Part shown: positions 7,962 through 16,725 of the stretch, piece after piece
How positions within the stretch are numbered: the first letter of the stretch is position 1
Layout of the letters: each line of letters starts with the position of its first letter
Source of the DNA: Gammaproteobacteria bacterium
Lineage (GTDB): Bacteria; Pseudomonadota; Gammaproteobacteria; Xanthomonadales; Wenzhouxiangellaceae
Assembly (NCBI GenBank): GCA_009908385.1
Contig: JAAAPE010000013.1
Location: 1 to 44,624, forward strand
Direction: 5' to 3'
Length of the DNA stretch: 44,624 nucleotides
Program-made: the position numbers and the translations under genes
The notes under the pieces: model-generated
The model's input: only the letters and a program-made list of their open reading frames with translations
Database searches by the model: none
Told to the model about the DNA's origin: nothing

Positions 7962-9860
7962 TCAGTGCAGGATGCCCCGCCGCTTGAGATAGTCGAGAAT
8001 CACGTCGACGCCCTCCTCGACCGACATCTGTTCGGTGTCGACCACGATTTCGGCGTTCTGCGGCGCCTCGTAGGGGGAATCGATGCCGGTGAAATGCTTG
8101 ATGGTGCCCGCCCGCGCCTTGGCGTAGAGCCCCTTGGGGTCGCGCTTCTCGCAGGTCTCCAGGCTGGCGCTGACGTAGACCTCGACGAATTCGCCCGGCT
8201 CCATCAGCTCGCGCACCATGGCGCGATCCGAGCGGAAGGGCGAAATGAAGGCGGTCAGCACGACCAGCCCGGCATCGGCCATCAGGCGCGCCACCTCGCC
8301 GATCCGGCGGATGTTCTCCACCCGGTCTTCGTCGGTAAAGCCGAGATCGCGGTTGAGGCCGTGGCGGACGTTGTCGCCGTCGAGCAGGTAGCTGTGATGG
8401 CCGCGCTGGAACAGCGCCTGCTCGAGCGCATTGGCCACCGATGACTTGCCGGCGCCGGACAGGCCGGTGAACCACAGCACCGCCGGCCGCTGAGCTTTCT
8501 GGCCCGCACGCTGGGTCTTGCTGATCTGGTGCTCGTGCCAGACCACGTTGCGCGATCGATCGGCCAGCGTATCGGTGACCTGGCGGACGATCATGCCCGC
8601 GCCGACCGTGAGATTGCTGATCCGGTCGATGACGATGAACGCTCCGGTGTTCGCATTGTGCCGATAGCCGTCGAAGGCCGCCGATCCGCTGAGCTGCAAG
8701 CGCACCAGGCCGATCTCGTTGAGGTCGAGCTGATCGACGTGCTGGTGCTCCAGGCTATTGACGTCGATGCGGTGGTGCACCAGTTCCGGCGTCGCCGACA
8801 GCGTCCTCGGGCCCATCTTGATGTCGTACTGGCGGCCCGGCAGCAGCGGCGTGTCCGCCATCCAGACCACCCTCGCGTCCAGGGCCTCGGCGACCCGCGC
8901 CCGGGCGTCCGGATGAACGACGAGATCGCCGCGGCTGATGTCGATCTCGTCGGTGAGGGTCAGCGTGACGGCCTGGCCTGCGACGGCGCTTCCGAGGTCG
9001 CCGTCGAAGGTCACGATGCGCTCGATCCGGCTCTGTCGCCCGGACGGCATCACCATGACGGCATCGCCCACCTTCACCGATCCGCCGGCGACGGTGCCGG
9101 CGAAACCCCGGAAGTCGGAACTGTGACGATTCACGTACTGGACGGGAAAGCGGAGTTCGCCCTCCGGGCCGACGCGTCCGGCGGGCAATTCCTCGAGCAG
9201 TTCGAGCAGGGTCCGCCCCTCAAACCACCCCAGCCGGTCGCCGCGGTGAATGACGTTGTCGCCGTCCAGCGCCGCGATCGGCAGGCAATGGACGGTCTCG
9301 AAGCCCAGCTTGTCGGCGAATTCACGGTAATCGGCGGCAATCGCCTCGAAGCGCTCCCGGTCGAAATCGACCAGGTCCATCTTGTTGACGGCGACGATGA
9401 CATGCCGGATGCCCAGCAACGACACGATGAAGGAGTGACGGCGCGTCTGCGTCTGCACGCCCTTGCGGGCATCGATCAGGATGACCGCGGCCTGCGCCGT
9501 CGACGCACCCGTGGCCATGTTGCGCGTGTACTGCTCGTGCCCGGGCGTGTCGGCGATGATGAACTTGCGTTTCGCGGTCGCGAAATAGCGGTAGGCCACG
9601 TCGATCGTGATGCCCTGCTCGCGCTCGGACTGCAGGCCGTCGACCAGCAGGGCCAGGTCGGCCTGGTCGCCGGTCGTGCCCCATTTCTTCGAATCGCGCG
9701 TGACGGCCGAAAGCTGGTCCTCGTAGACCTGCTTGGAATCAAACAGCAGCCGGCCGATCATGGTCGACTTTCCGTCGTCGACCGACCCGCAGGTAATGAA
9801 GCGCAGCAGATCCTTGCCCGAGTCCTCGGCCAGGATCTTCTCGACATCGGCGACGGCCAT
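7962..9860 (-). CDS. cysNC: Bifunctional sulfate adenylyltransferase large subunit / APS kinase
   Basis: A CysN-CysC fusion of 632 aa. The N-terminal part (about 1-430) is the GTPase subunit of ATP sulfurylase, with P-loop GSVDDGKST (25-33), [17 protein letters not shown] and NKMD. The C-terminal part (about 445-632) is APS kinase, with GLSGAGKSS near residue 465 and [17 protein letters not shown]. With CysD it turns sulfate and ATP into APS and then PAPS. The start ATG overlaps the cysD stop by one base (TGATG), indicating translational coupling. The open frame continues upstream across cysD in another frame; that part is not coding. No cysH, cysI or cysJ reductase genes are present in the window, so here the pathway stops at PAPS, the donor used by sulfotransferases like those encoded at 22.7-33.8 kb. 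Confidence 0.96.
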   Translation of the reverse strand: MAVADVEKILAEDSGKDLLRFITCGSVDDGKSTMIGRLLFDSKQVYEDQLSAVTRDSKKWGTTGDQADLALLVDGLQSEREQGITIDVAYRYFATAKRKFIIADTPGHEQYTRNMATGASTAQAAVILIDARKGVQTQTRRHSFIVSLLGIRHVIVAVNKMDLVDFDRERFEAIAADYREFADKLGFETVHCLPIAALDGDNVIHRGDRLGWFEGRTLLELLEELPAGRVGPEGELRFPVQYVNRHSSDFRGFAGTVAGGSVKVGDAVMVMPSGRQSRIERIVTFDGDLGSAVAGQAVTLTLTDEIDISRGDLVVHPDARARVAEALDARVVWMADTPLLPGRQYDIKMGPRTLSATPELVHHRIDVNSLEHQHVDQLDLNEIGLVRLQLSGSAAFDGYRHNANTGAFIVIDRISNLTVGAGMIVRQVTDTLADRSRNVVWHEHQISKTQRAGQKAQRPAVLWFTGLSGAGKSSVANALEQALFQRGHHSYLLDGDNVRHGLNRDLGFTDEDRVENIRRIGEVARLMADAGLVVLTAFISPFRSDRAMVRELMEPGEFVEVYVSASLETCEKRDPKGLYAKARAGTIKHFTGIDSPYEAPQNAEIVVDTEQMSVEEGVDVILDYLKRRGILH

Positions 9861-10771
9861 CAGAAGTACCCCTGCATTTTCTTTTCTTCCATGCTCGCGC
9901 CCGAGTCCTTGTCGATGGCGCGGCCCTGGCGCTCCGAGTGCCGTACCGAAATGGTTTCGCCGATCACCTCCAGCAGGGTGGTCGCTTCGGACTCGACCGC
10001 TCCGGTGAGCGGGTAGCAGCCCAGCGTGCGAAACCGCACTTTGCGCATCTCGGGCTCTTCGCCGGCTTCGAGCGGCATGCGCTCGTCGTCGACCATGATC
10101 AGCGTGCCGTCGCGCTCGACGACGGGCCGCTCCGCCGCGAAATACAGCGGCACCATGGCAATGTCCTCGGCGTAGATGTACTGCCAGATGTCGAGCTCGG
10201 TCCAGTTGGACAGCGGGAACACCCGGATCGACTCTCCCTTGTGGATGCGTCCGTTGTAGACGTTCCAAAGTTCCGGGCGCTGATTGCGGGGATCCCAGCG
10301 ATGATTCCGGTCGCGAAAGGAAAACACCCGCTCCTTGGCGCGCGAACGTTCCTCGTCGCGGCGCGCGCCGCCGAAAGCGGCATCGAAACCGTGCTCGCCG
10401 AGCGCCTGCTTGAGCGCCTGGGTTTTCATGATGTCGGTGTGGACCTTCGAACCGTGCGTGAAGGGGTTGATGCCCTGGCGAACCCCCTCTTCGTTGGTAT
10501 GCACGATCAGTTCCATGCCGGACTCGCGCGCGATGCGATTGCGGAACTCGTACATGGCCTTGAACTTCCAGGTCGTGTCGACGTGGAGCAGCGGGAAAGG
10601 CGGCGACGACGGGTAGAAGGCCTTGCGCGCCAGGTGCAGCATGACCGAGGAATCCTTGCCGATGGAATAAAGCATCACCGGGTTGGAGAACTCCGCGGCC
10701 ACCTCGCGAATGATGTGAATGGACTCGGCCTCGAGGGCGTCGAGGTGAGTGTTGTCCCGTTTGTCAGTCAT
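9860..10771 (-). CDS. cysD: Sulfate adenylyltransferase small subunit
   Basis: ATP sulfurylase catalytic subunit (303 aa, normal length), which forms APS from sulfate and ATP together with the CysN GTPase. It has the PP-loop type motif [18 protein letters not shown] (residues 35-52), HVDTTWKF, and the conserved [18 protein letters not shown] block. The ATG at 10771 starts the familiar MTDKR...[12 protein letters not shown]-terminus and follows AGGCAGG. The stop overlaps the cysNC start. The gene is divergent from the lipoprotein gene at 10946, and the 174-bp gap must hold its promoter. Confidence 0.96.
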   Translation of the reverse strand: MTDKRDNTHLDALEAESIHIIREVAAEFSNPVMLYSIGKDSSVMLHLARKAFYPSSPPFPLLHVDTTWKFKAMYEFRNRIARESGMELIVHTNEEGVRQGINPFTHGSKVHTDIMKTQALKQALGEHGFDAAFGGARRDEERSRAKERVFSFRDRNHRWDPRNQRPELWNVYNGRIHKGESIRVFPLSNWTELDIWQYIYAEDIAMVPLYFAAERPVVERDGTLIMVDDERMPLEAGEEPEMRKVRFRTLGCYPLTGAVESEATTLLEVIGETISVRHSERQGRAIDKDSGASMEEKKMQGYF

Positions 10772-10945
10772 CGACCTGCCTGGAGTGGTGCCGACATCGA
10801 TTGGAATGCCCGCGTGAGTGCGGCCGCGGAGTATGCCACATTTCCCGTGCCAGCTGAACCGGCTGCCTGCTGTCACAGACGGGCCACGTTTCCCGTTGAG
10901 TCGGCTAGCATTGGCAAAACCGGATCCAACACGAGCGGAAAGAAC
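10772..10945. promoter_or_regulatory. Divergent promoter region with a direct repeat
   Basis: Gap between leftward cysD and the rightward lipoprotein gene. It holds two copies of a 14-mer, GCCACATTTCCCGT (10835-10848) and GCCACGTTTCCCGT (10883-10896), 48 bp apart, and a possible minus-strand -10 CATACT at about 10831-10836. A binding-site pair for a regulator of cysDNC or of the lipoprotein is possible. A similar 13/14 match also occurs inside the lipoprotein coding sequence (11394), which weakens the case. Confidence 0.3.
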
Positions 10946-12520
10946 ATGTCTTCCAAAAGAACCAGACCGTTCCACCCTTTCAGCACCGCGGCGATCGCGC
11001 TGACCGCGGCCCTGCTCCTCGGCGCCTGCGGCGGGGGCGGCGAGCCCTCCGGTGAGGCTTCGCCCGCCTGGCCGGGCGACCTGGTTCCGCCCATTCAGGG
11101 GGCCACGTTCAGCATGTTCCCGGCGCAGCTCCCGGATTCGAACCTGGCCGGCACCGCGGCCGACAGCCAGGGATTCTCATTCATCAACGGCTCGGCCGGT
11201 CGGCCGCTCCAGGCGGAAGATCCGGTGGTGGCCGTCGCCGCCGGGAAAGTCCTGCGCATCGACGCCGAGCACGCCGAACTCGACGACGCCACGCGCCAGC
11301 ACCTGGCCGCACTGGCCGACCAACCCGGGTTTCTGGGGACCTACGCCAGAGATCGACTGCTGGGCCGCCAGGTCTGGATCCGTCACGAGAGCGGCCACGT
11401 TTCCCGCTACGCCCACCTGTCGGCCGTCCACCCCGAGCTCGCGGCCGGGGCCGAGGTGGAACAGGGCCAAGTCCTCGGGCTAATGGGTCGTTCGGGCCTG
11501 CCGCAGGCCGAGGACGGCCCACCCGCCCCGCGTCTCCACTTCGAACTGTGGTCCGAAGACGCCGATCGGCACCTCGGCCAGGACGGCAATCCGCTCGAAA
11601 TTCATCGTGCAATTGCCGACAGCTTCGGGCTCGATGCCCTGCCCGACCTGGCACGCGACGCGGTCGAGGCGGCGCGCGAAGGCCGCATGCCCGAGGGCTC
11701 CTACCCGCCTGAGGACATCCCGGATTACGAGTTCTCGGTCGACGCGCCCGACACGATCACGGCCGGCGCCCCCTTCGCCATCGCCATCAGCTGGGAGGGC
11801 GAGTACTTCGCGCCCGACGACTTCTACCCGGTGCTTGGCGGCCAGCCTCTGGGCGTGATCGACGCCGGAAACGGCGCCTGGATCCTCGGTGCCATGCCGC
11901 TGGAGTCGGCCGGCGAGGAGCCGGAGCTGGCCGTCGCCGCCATAACGCCGCTGGGAACCACGCTCGCCGGCAGCGCTGCCGTTCGTTCGCAAGCACCCGG
12001 ACGAACAGCCGAGCCGATGGAAGTCGATGCGGCAACCCTCGAGCGACTAGCCGGGCCGGGCCAGGAACGAGAAACTGAGTTCTTCAATCGCATTGCCTAC
12101 CACTCGATGGCGAGCTGGGAGCCCGAATGGTCGCAACCGTTCATCGCCCCGCTCGAGGAAGGCACCGTCGTGGGCTCCTTCGGCCAGCTGCGTTTTCACG
12201 GCGTCACCGTCCCGGCGCACCCGTTGCCCGGGATCACGCTCCGTGTCGATGCCGACCCGGGCGTGCGAGCCGCCAACAGCGGCCGCGTCGTCTTCGCGGA
12301 ATCCCTGCCCGTCCGCGGGCAGACGATTGCGGTCAGCCATGGCGGCGGCGTCGTATCCGTCTACGCGGGCCTGGCCCAGATCGGTGTCGAAGCCGGCGCG
12401 CTGGTCGAGCGGGATCAGGTCATCGGCCAGGCGTCAGAGTCACTGCAGTGGGAGATGCATGCCGCCGGGACGCCGTCTGATCCGCTGTTGTGGCTCGACA
12501 AGCTGATTCCGGGGAGCTAG
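10946..12520 (+). CDS. Lipoprotein with two degenerate M23-like domains
   Basis: A 524-aa exported lipoprotein: basic N-terminus, hydrophobic stretch, lipobox LGAC with Cys28, then a Gly-rich linker. Two regions resemble the LytM/M23 metallopeptidase fold. The first (about 75-210) has [12 protein letters not shown], the YAHLSAV strand, [11 protein letters not shown] and PRLHFELW. The second (about 395-520) has [41 protein letters not shown] and ERDQVIGQ. Zinc ligands of active M23 enzymes are mostly missing: there is no H-x3-D pair in the first domain, Arg replaces the first His of the HxH motif there, and the second ends in LQWEMH. It is therefore probably non-enzymatic, as in EnvC/NlpD-type amidase activators, or a binding protein. 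The start ATG follows GCGGAAAG; a long upstream open frame is antisense to cysD and was excluded. Confidence 0.75.
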   Translation: MSSKRTRPFHPFSTAAIALTAALLLGACGGGGEPSGEASPAWPGDLVPPIQGATFSMFPAQLPDSNLAGTAADSQGFSFINGSAGRPLQAEDPVVAVAAGKVLRIDAEHAELDDATRQHLAALADQPGFLGTYARDRLLGRQVWIRHESGHVSRYAHLSAVHPELAAGAEVEQGQVLGLMGRSGLPQAEDGPPAPRLHFELWSEDADRHLGQDGNPLEIHRAIADSFGLDALPDLARDAVEAAREGRMPEGSYPPEDIPDYEFSVDAPDTITAGAPFAIAISWEGEYFAPDDFYPVLGGQPLGVIDAGNGAWILGAMPLESAGEEPELAVAAITPLGTTLAGSAAVRSQAPGRTAEPMEVDAATLERLAGPGQERETEFFNRIAYHSMASWEPEWSQPFIAPLEEGTVVGSFGQLRFHGVTVPAHPLPGITLRVDADPGVRAANSGRVVFAESLPVRGQTIAVSHGGGVVSVYAGLAQIGVEAGALVERDQVIGQASESLQWEMHAAGTPSDPLLWLDKLIPGS

Positions 12521-12789
12521 GCACGCCCCTCGCGGCGCTGCACCGGCCCGAGCTCGCTTTCGCCGATCCCGGTCGAGGAAAATACCGAAAATCGCTGTCA
12601 TGGTCGAAAGCCGAATTACGTACTGTTAGGGTGAAGCCCGATGTGACAGGCTTCAATTAACGCTTGGCGGATTCCGCAGAGCATCGAAAGATGGTGCGCA
12701 AGTGTCTCATCTGGTTGATGAAGCGAAACGTCATCGTTGATCCGGGGGAATCATTGTCACTAAATCTCTCGAATAGCAGGAGGAAATTC
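12521..12789 (+). other. Leader/promoter region of S74 gene 1
   Basis: No gene is seen. The region holds a hairpin TGAAGCC-N10-GGCTTCA (12632-12655) and, just before the next gene, a very strong ribosome site (AGGAGG at about 12779-12784). No convincing -35/-10 pair was found. This leader is unrelated to those of S74 genes 2 and 3. Confidence 0.4.
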
Positions 12790-14355
12790 ATGAAGCGCCA
12801 TATCGATTCACTTGCACGAAATCACATCAGGCCGATTGGGCTACTGTGCGTACTCGCGCTGGTTCCTTTCGGAGCGGCGGTTGCACAGGGCTCGGATACC
12901 TGGAATGAGGCACCCGCGCCGGTGGCCAGCGTGACCGTCGGCGACGCGTTCATCGACGTCGAACCCGCCGTCGGCTTCGAGACCGCGACGCTGCGTATCG
13001 CCGGACCATCCGACTATGCGCTGACCAAGTCGATTTCGGCCGAAGACGGCGCGTTCTACCTGACCGCCGACCTCCTGATGGAGGCCGAAGCCGTTCGCGG
13101 TCCTCAGGGAGACATGACCGCCCTTGCCGGCCTGCCCGATGGCCGCTACTACTACGAAGTCCAGTTTACCGCGGCCGACGGCTCGACGAAGCGCGAAACC
13201 GGCGCTTTCCGGGTCCAGGACGGTATCGCCCTGCAGAACACCGGCGAGCCGCTGTCGCAGACTAGCGAGGAGCGGCCCGGCCTGCTCGCGCGCATCGCGG
13301 GCAGCGTCCTCGACGTGTTCGTGCCCTCGGCCCACGCGCAAAGCGGCGACTTCGACAATTTCGTGAGCATCCGCAATACGACGGACACCGGAAGCTCGCG
13401 CCTCAACCTCAATTCCTCGGACAGCATCACCGTCGATGACGATTCCTGGCGCCTGATCAATGACGACGGTGAAGGCCATCGCTTCGACGTTTCAGAGGGA
13501 TTGTCGACGCCGAGGCTCACCATCCTCCAGGGCGGCAATGCCGGCATCGGCACGACAACGCCGCAGGACCAGTTGCACGTCAACGACAGCAGCGGTTTCC
13601 AGGTTCGATTGACGTCGGGCACGACGACCGCTCGTATGGACGTCTTCGGCGGCCGATTCGCCCTCTACGGTAACAACTCCACGCAGTTCTCGGTCAACAG
13701 CGACGCACCGACCAACAGCCTGTCGATCAACGCGGACGGCGATGCGGGTTTCGGTACTGGCAGCCCCAGCGCGGCGCTTCACGTATCCCGCGCCGATAAC
13801 TCGGCCAACGTCCGCGTGGAAGACACCGGCGCCGGCTCCCCACAGGTGATGTTCCAGCTGCTCAACAACGGCTTCCCGCAGTTCAACATGCAGGACACGT
13901 CGCAGACCGACGTGAGCTGGTCCTTCCGCCTGTCGGGCACCGCCGGCAGCACCGAGCGCTTCACCATCACCAAGGTCGGCACCGGCGGCGCCGAGTTCGA
14001 GCTCTTCGCCGACGGCAGCGCCACCTTCGCCGGTCCGGTAACCGCCGACGGCGTCCTGCTGACCTCAACGCGTGAAGCCAAGACCGATTTCCGCGACATC
14101 GACGAGCGCGACGTGCTCGACAAGCTGGCCTCGCTGGAGATCAGCGAGTGGCGCTACAAGGACGAGGCCGAAGGCACCACGCACATCGGTCCGATCGCCG
14201 AGGAGTTCCACGAGGTCTTCGGCCTGAGCGACGGCAAGCGCCTGAACATGATCGACACCAACGGCATCACCTTTGCCGCGATCCAGGCCCTGCACGCGGA
14301 AAACCGGGATCTCAAGGAACGCCTGGCCGCCCTGGAACAGCGACTGGCGGAATGA
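12790..14355 (+). CDS. Secreted fibre-like protein with C-terminal S74 chaperone domain (copy 1)
   Basis: A 521-aa exported protein, first of four tandem paralogues. In order: Sec signal peptide (1-32, ...FGAAVA before Gln33); N-terminal domain 45-145 with DVEP, LRIAGPSDYAL and LPDGRYYYEVQF; internal hydrophobic segment ending VPSAHAQ (178-184); beta-repeat body with NAGIGTTTPQDQLHV and AGFGTGSPSAALHV; constant block VMFQLLNNGFPQFNMQD; S74 intramolecular chaperone from about 424 (TSTREAKTDFR, candidate cleavage Ser426 and Lys431, then IGPIAEEFHEVFGL); and C-terminal heptads ENRDLKERLAALEQRL. S74 domains assemble trimeric beta-fibres and then cut themselves off, so a trimeric surface or secreted fibre is inferred. 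The ATG at 12790 was chosen for its AGGAGG site and signal peptide. The biological role is unknown; no phage genes surround it. Confidence 0.85.
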   Translation: MKRHIDSLARNHIRPIGLLCVLALVPFGAAVAQGSDTWNEAPAPVASVTVGDAFIDVEPAVGFETATLRIAGPSDYALTKSISAEDGAFYLTADLLMEAEAVRGPQGDMTALAGLPDGRYYYEVQFTAADGSTKRETGAFRVQDGIALQNTGEPLSQTSEERPGLLARIAGSVLDVFVPSAHAQSGDFDNFVSIRNTTDTGSSRLNLNSSDSITVDDDSWRLINDDGEGHRFDVSEGLSTPRLTILQGGNAGIGTTTPQDQLHVNDSSGFQVRLTSGTTTARMDVFGGRFALYGNNSTQFSVNSDAPTNSLSINADGDAGFGTGSPSAALHVSRADNSANVRVEDTGAGSPQVMFQLLNNGFPQFNMQDTSQTDVSWSFRLSGTAGSTERFTITKVGTGGAEFELFADGSATFAGPVTADGVLLTSTREAKTDFRDIDERDVLDKLASLEISEWRYKDEAEGTTHIGPIAEEFHEVFGLSDGKRLNMIDTNGITFAAIQALHAENRDLKERLAALEQRLAE

Positions 14356-14394
14356 GCCGCTGAACCATTCCAGGCAATCGCCAGCTTCGAAAGA

Positions 14395-14420
14395 GGGCAG
14401 CCACCGGCTGCCCTTTTTTT
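14395..14420 (+). terminator. Rho-independent terminator after S74 copy 1
   Basis: GGGCAGCC-ACC-GGCTGCCC followed by seven T. The same stem, with variable loop, follows all four S74 paralogues. Confidence 0.93.
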
Positions 14421-14475
14421 GAGCCGGATCAGCCCTGGATTCTTTTTCACAATCGATTGTCCCATTCCGGACCTG

Positions 14476-14673
14476 TTTGGCGAATAAGTACGGTGAGTGC
14501 TCCTCGCAGTTTCTCCTAGATGCGAGTGGGGCGACTTGAGCGTTCAGACTAACGCGGCGCGCCGGAGGAATTCACGAGGTGCATCGCGTCACACCTGCGT
14601 CAAGTCGCCGTCAAACAACGGCAGATTCCGAGGCGCGCCATCTTGCTGAAACCCTGAATGGGAGGTATGGACG
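14476..14673 (+). promoter_or_regulatory. Conserved structured leader of S74 copy 2
   Basis: About 198 nt closely similar to the leader before copy 3 (16527-16725). It can form CTCGCA-N12-TGCGAG (14503-14526) with loop GTTTCTCCTAGA, and a 10-bp long-range stem GGCGACTTGA (14530-14539) / TCAAGTCGCC (14600-14609). In copy 3 the fifth pair of this stem changes from A-T to G-C on both sides, which supports RNA pairing. The CTCC of the loop could pair with the GGAG of the ribosome site (GGGAGG, about 14661-14666). The last 30 nt before the start codon are identical in both leaders. A promoter probably lies at the 5' end (TTTGGCG-ATA is conserved in both), but no standard pair is clear. Confidence 0.55.
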
Positions 14674-16272
14674 ATGAAGACGTTGAAATGGTTCAAGCCC
14701 GTCACGAGCCTTGTGGCCGCGGGCATTCTGGCGGTCGCGATCAGCAACTCGCTTGCCGCGACCGACGGAACACAGTCGGCAGCCGCCGTTACGATAGGCG
14801 CCCAATTCATAGACATCCAGGCGCAGACGGAATTCCAGTCCGCAGCCCTGCGGATCACCGGCCCCGATGGTTACGCGCTGTCGCGCCAAGTCACGGCCGA
14901 GGAAGGCTCGTACATCACGGCTGACCTGCTGCTAGACGCCGAACCGCAGCGCTTTGGCGGCGCCGCCGAGCTGCAGCAGCGGGACTATCTGCCGAACGGC
15001 GTTTACCGCTACGAAGTGGAGTTCCGGGCGGAAGATGGTGCGATCAAGTTTTCCAAGGGAGCCTTCCAGGTTCAAGACGGTATAGCTTACGAATTGCAGA
15101 GTGAAACCGAGGAAGTCAAATACGACGGGTCGATTTCGGGCGTCCAGCGACCCGGGATGATCGGGCGAGTCGCCGGATCGGTGATCGACTTCGTGTTTCC
15201 GTCGGCACACGCGCTTACCAACGTGGACAATATCCTTCAGATTCAGGATACGGCCGACAGCGGCCAGTCGCGGATCGCCTTTGAAAGCGGCGACGGCACG
15301 ACGCCGCCCTCGAACTGGTGGCTCTTCAACCAGGACGGCAGCATGTTCTTCCGCGAGTTCCCCAGTCCTGGATCTGGAGGTGTGGACCATGTGTCGATCC
15401 TGGCCGGCGGCAACGTCGGCATCGGCACGACGACGCCGCAGGACCAGTTGCACGTCAATGACGGCAACGGCTTTCAGATCCGGCTGACAGACGGCAGCAT
15501 GCAGACGCGGCTCGACACCTTCGCCGGTCGCTTCGCCATCTACCAGGCCAATCCCAGCCAGTTCTCGATCAACAATAATGCGCCGACAAACAGCCTGGCG
15601 ATCAACGCGAACGGCGACGCGGGTTTCGGCGCTGGCAACCCCAGCGCGGCGCTTCACGTATCCCGATCCAATAACTCGGCCAACGTCCGCGTGGAAGACA
15701 CCGGCAGCGGCTCGCCGCAGGTGATGTTCCAGCTGCTCAACAACGGCTTCCCGCAATTCAACATGCAGGACACCTCGCAGACCAACGTGAACTGGTCGTT
15801 CCGGCTGTCGGGCACCGCCGGCAGCACCGAGCGATTCACCATCACCAAGGTCGGCACCGGCCAGGCCGAGTTCGAGCTCTTCGCCAACGGCGACGCGACC
15901 TTCCGTGGCGACGTGACGGCCAACGGCGTGTTGCTGACCTCCACCCGCGAAGCCAAGACCGACTTCCGCGCGCTTGACGAGCGCGACGTCCTCGACAGGC
16001 TGGCCTCGCTGGAAATCAGCCAGTGGCGCTACAAGCACGAAGACGAAGACACCGTGCACTTCGGCCCGGTCGCCGAGGAGTTCCGCGAGGTCTTCGGCCT
16101 GAGCGACGGCAAGCGCCTGAACATGATCGACACCAACGGCATCGCCTTTGCCGCGATCAAGGCGCTCAACACCGAAAACGAGACCCTCAAGGCCGATAAC
16201 CGGGCAATCCGGGCCGAGAACCAGGCGATCAAGGACCGCCTCGCCGCCTTGGAACAGCGGTTGGCCGAATAA
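14674..16272 (+). CDS. Secreted fibre-like protein with C-terminal S74 chaperone domain (copy 2)
   Basis: A 532-aa paralogue of the preceding protein with the same order of parts. The signal peptide is about 1-27 (hydrophobic SLVAAGILAVAIS, cleavage near SLAA). The N-terminal domain has LRITGPDGYALSR and NGVYRYEVEF. The internal segment is IDFVFPSAHAL with Ala-His-Ala at 178-180. The body repeats are VGIGTTTPQDQLHV and AGFGAGNPSAALHV, followed by the constant block, S74 domain (candidate Ser423/Lys428) and a longer C-terminal coiled coil with repeated AENQAIK/ADNRAIR heptads. Between about 240 and 340 it is most like copy 1. The start codon lies 7 nt after GGGAGG; an earlier ATG (TATGGACG) is out of frame and overlaps it, and was rejected because it opens no signal peptide. 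Confidence 0.85.
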   Translation: MKTLKWFKPVTSLVAAGILAVAISNSLAATDGTQSAAAVTIGAQFIDIQAQTEFQSAALRITGPDGYALSRQVTAEEGSYITADLLLDAEPQRFGGAAELQQRDYLPNGVYRYEVEFRAEDGAIKFSKGAFQVQDGIAYELQSETEEVKYDGSISGVQRPGMIGRVAGSVIDFVFPSAHALTNVDNILQIQDTADSGQSRIAFESGDGTTPPSNWWLFNQDGSMFFREFPSPGSGGVDHVSILAGGNVGIGTTTPQDQLHVNDGNGFQIRLTDGSMQTRLDTFAGRFAIYQANPSQFSINNNAPTNSLAINANGDAGFGAGNPSAALHVSRSNNSANVRVEDTGSGSPQVMFQLLNNGFPQFNMQDTSQTNVNWSFRLSGTAGSTERFTITKVGTGQAEFELFANGDATFRGDVTANGVLLTSTREAKTDFRALDERDVLDRLASLEISQWRYKHEDEDTVHFGPVAEEFREVFGLSDGKRLNMIDTNGIAFAAIKALNTENETLKADNRAIRAENQAIKDRLAALEQRLAE

Positions 16273-16312
16273 GCGCTACAGCATTTCAGCCAATCGCGCA
16301 TTTGGTCGAGAA

Positions 16313-16340
16313 GGGCAGCCGGCGGCTGCCCTTCTTTCTT
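16313..16340 (+). terminator. Rho-independent terminator after S74 copy 2
   Basis: GGGCAGCC-GGC-GGCTGCCC followed by TTCTTTCTT; the same stem as after the other three copies. Confidence 0.9.
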
Positions 16341-16429
16341 CCACCTGATCCGGCCTGTGGCAAGCGCACTCCAGACGATCCGCAGCGCGGAGCAATCGCA
16401 GTCAACCGAACCCGAATTATCTCTTGGTC

Positions 16430-16458
16430 GCTTTTGATAGCCACTCGCTATCAAAAGC
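16430..16458. promoter_or_regulatory. Perfect 12-bp inverted repeat, 5-nt loop
   Basis: GCTTTTGATAGC (16430-16441), loop CACTC, GCTATCAAAAGC (16447-16458). It lies in the 453-bp gap between S74 copies 2 and 3, about 70 bp before the conserved leader of copy 3. There is no T-run after it, so it is not a standard terminator; an operator or a processing hairpin is possible. Copy 2 has no equivalent upstream. Confidence 0.4.
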
Positions 16459-16526
16459 CGATCCACCGTCCTGTCTCGCCCATTTTCTTGATATTCGTCA
16501 CACTCAGGTGTCGCAATCCAGATCAA

Positions 16527-16725
16527 TTTGGCGTATATATAGGTCGAGTGCTCCTCGCAGTTCCTCCTAGATGCGAGTGGGGCGGCTTGATCGTTCAAGC
16601 TACGGTCGTGCGCCGGGGGATTTTGTGAGGCGTATCGGTCCATACCTGGCGTCAAGCCTCCGCTGCCCGACGGCGGACACCGAGGCGCGCCTTCTTGCTG
16701 AAACCCTGAATGGGAGGTATGGACG
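16527..16725 (+). promoter_or_regulatory. Conserved structured leader of S74 copy 3
   Basis: Sister of the leader at 14476-14673. Hairpin CTCGCA (16554-16559) / TGCGAG (16572-16577) carries the loop GTTCCTCCTAGA, whose CCTCC is complementary to GGAGG in the ribosome site (16713-16717). The long-range stem GGCTTGA (16584-16590) / TCAAGCC (16652-16658) keeps pairing relative to copy 2 through a paired A-T to G-C change. A TATATA sequence (16534-16539) near the 5' end may be the -10 box. This suggests translation controlled by an anti-Shine-Dalgarno loop; not proven. Confidence 0.55.

Noticed and set aside
10831-10852. Sigma54-type promoter (TGGCACG on the minus strand upstream of cysD)
   Set aside because: The -24-like half is present, but no TTGC-type -12 element follows at the fixed spacing.
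9938-10945. An upstream extension of the M23-like lipoprotein frame
   Set aside because: It lies antisense to cysD. The real start at 10946 has a ribosome site and begins a lipoprotein signal peptide.
14658-14924. Small frame starting at the ATG just before the S74 copy 2 start
   Set aside because: It overlaps the signal-peptide region out of frame. The in-phase gene has the better ribosome spacing and a signal peptide.
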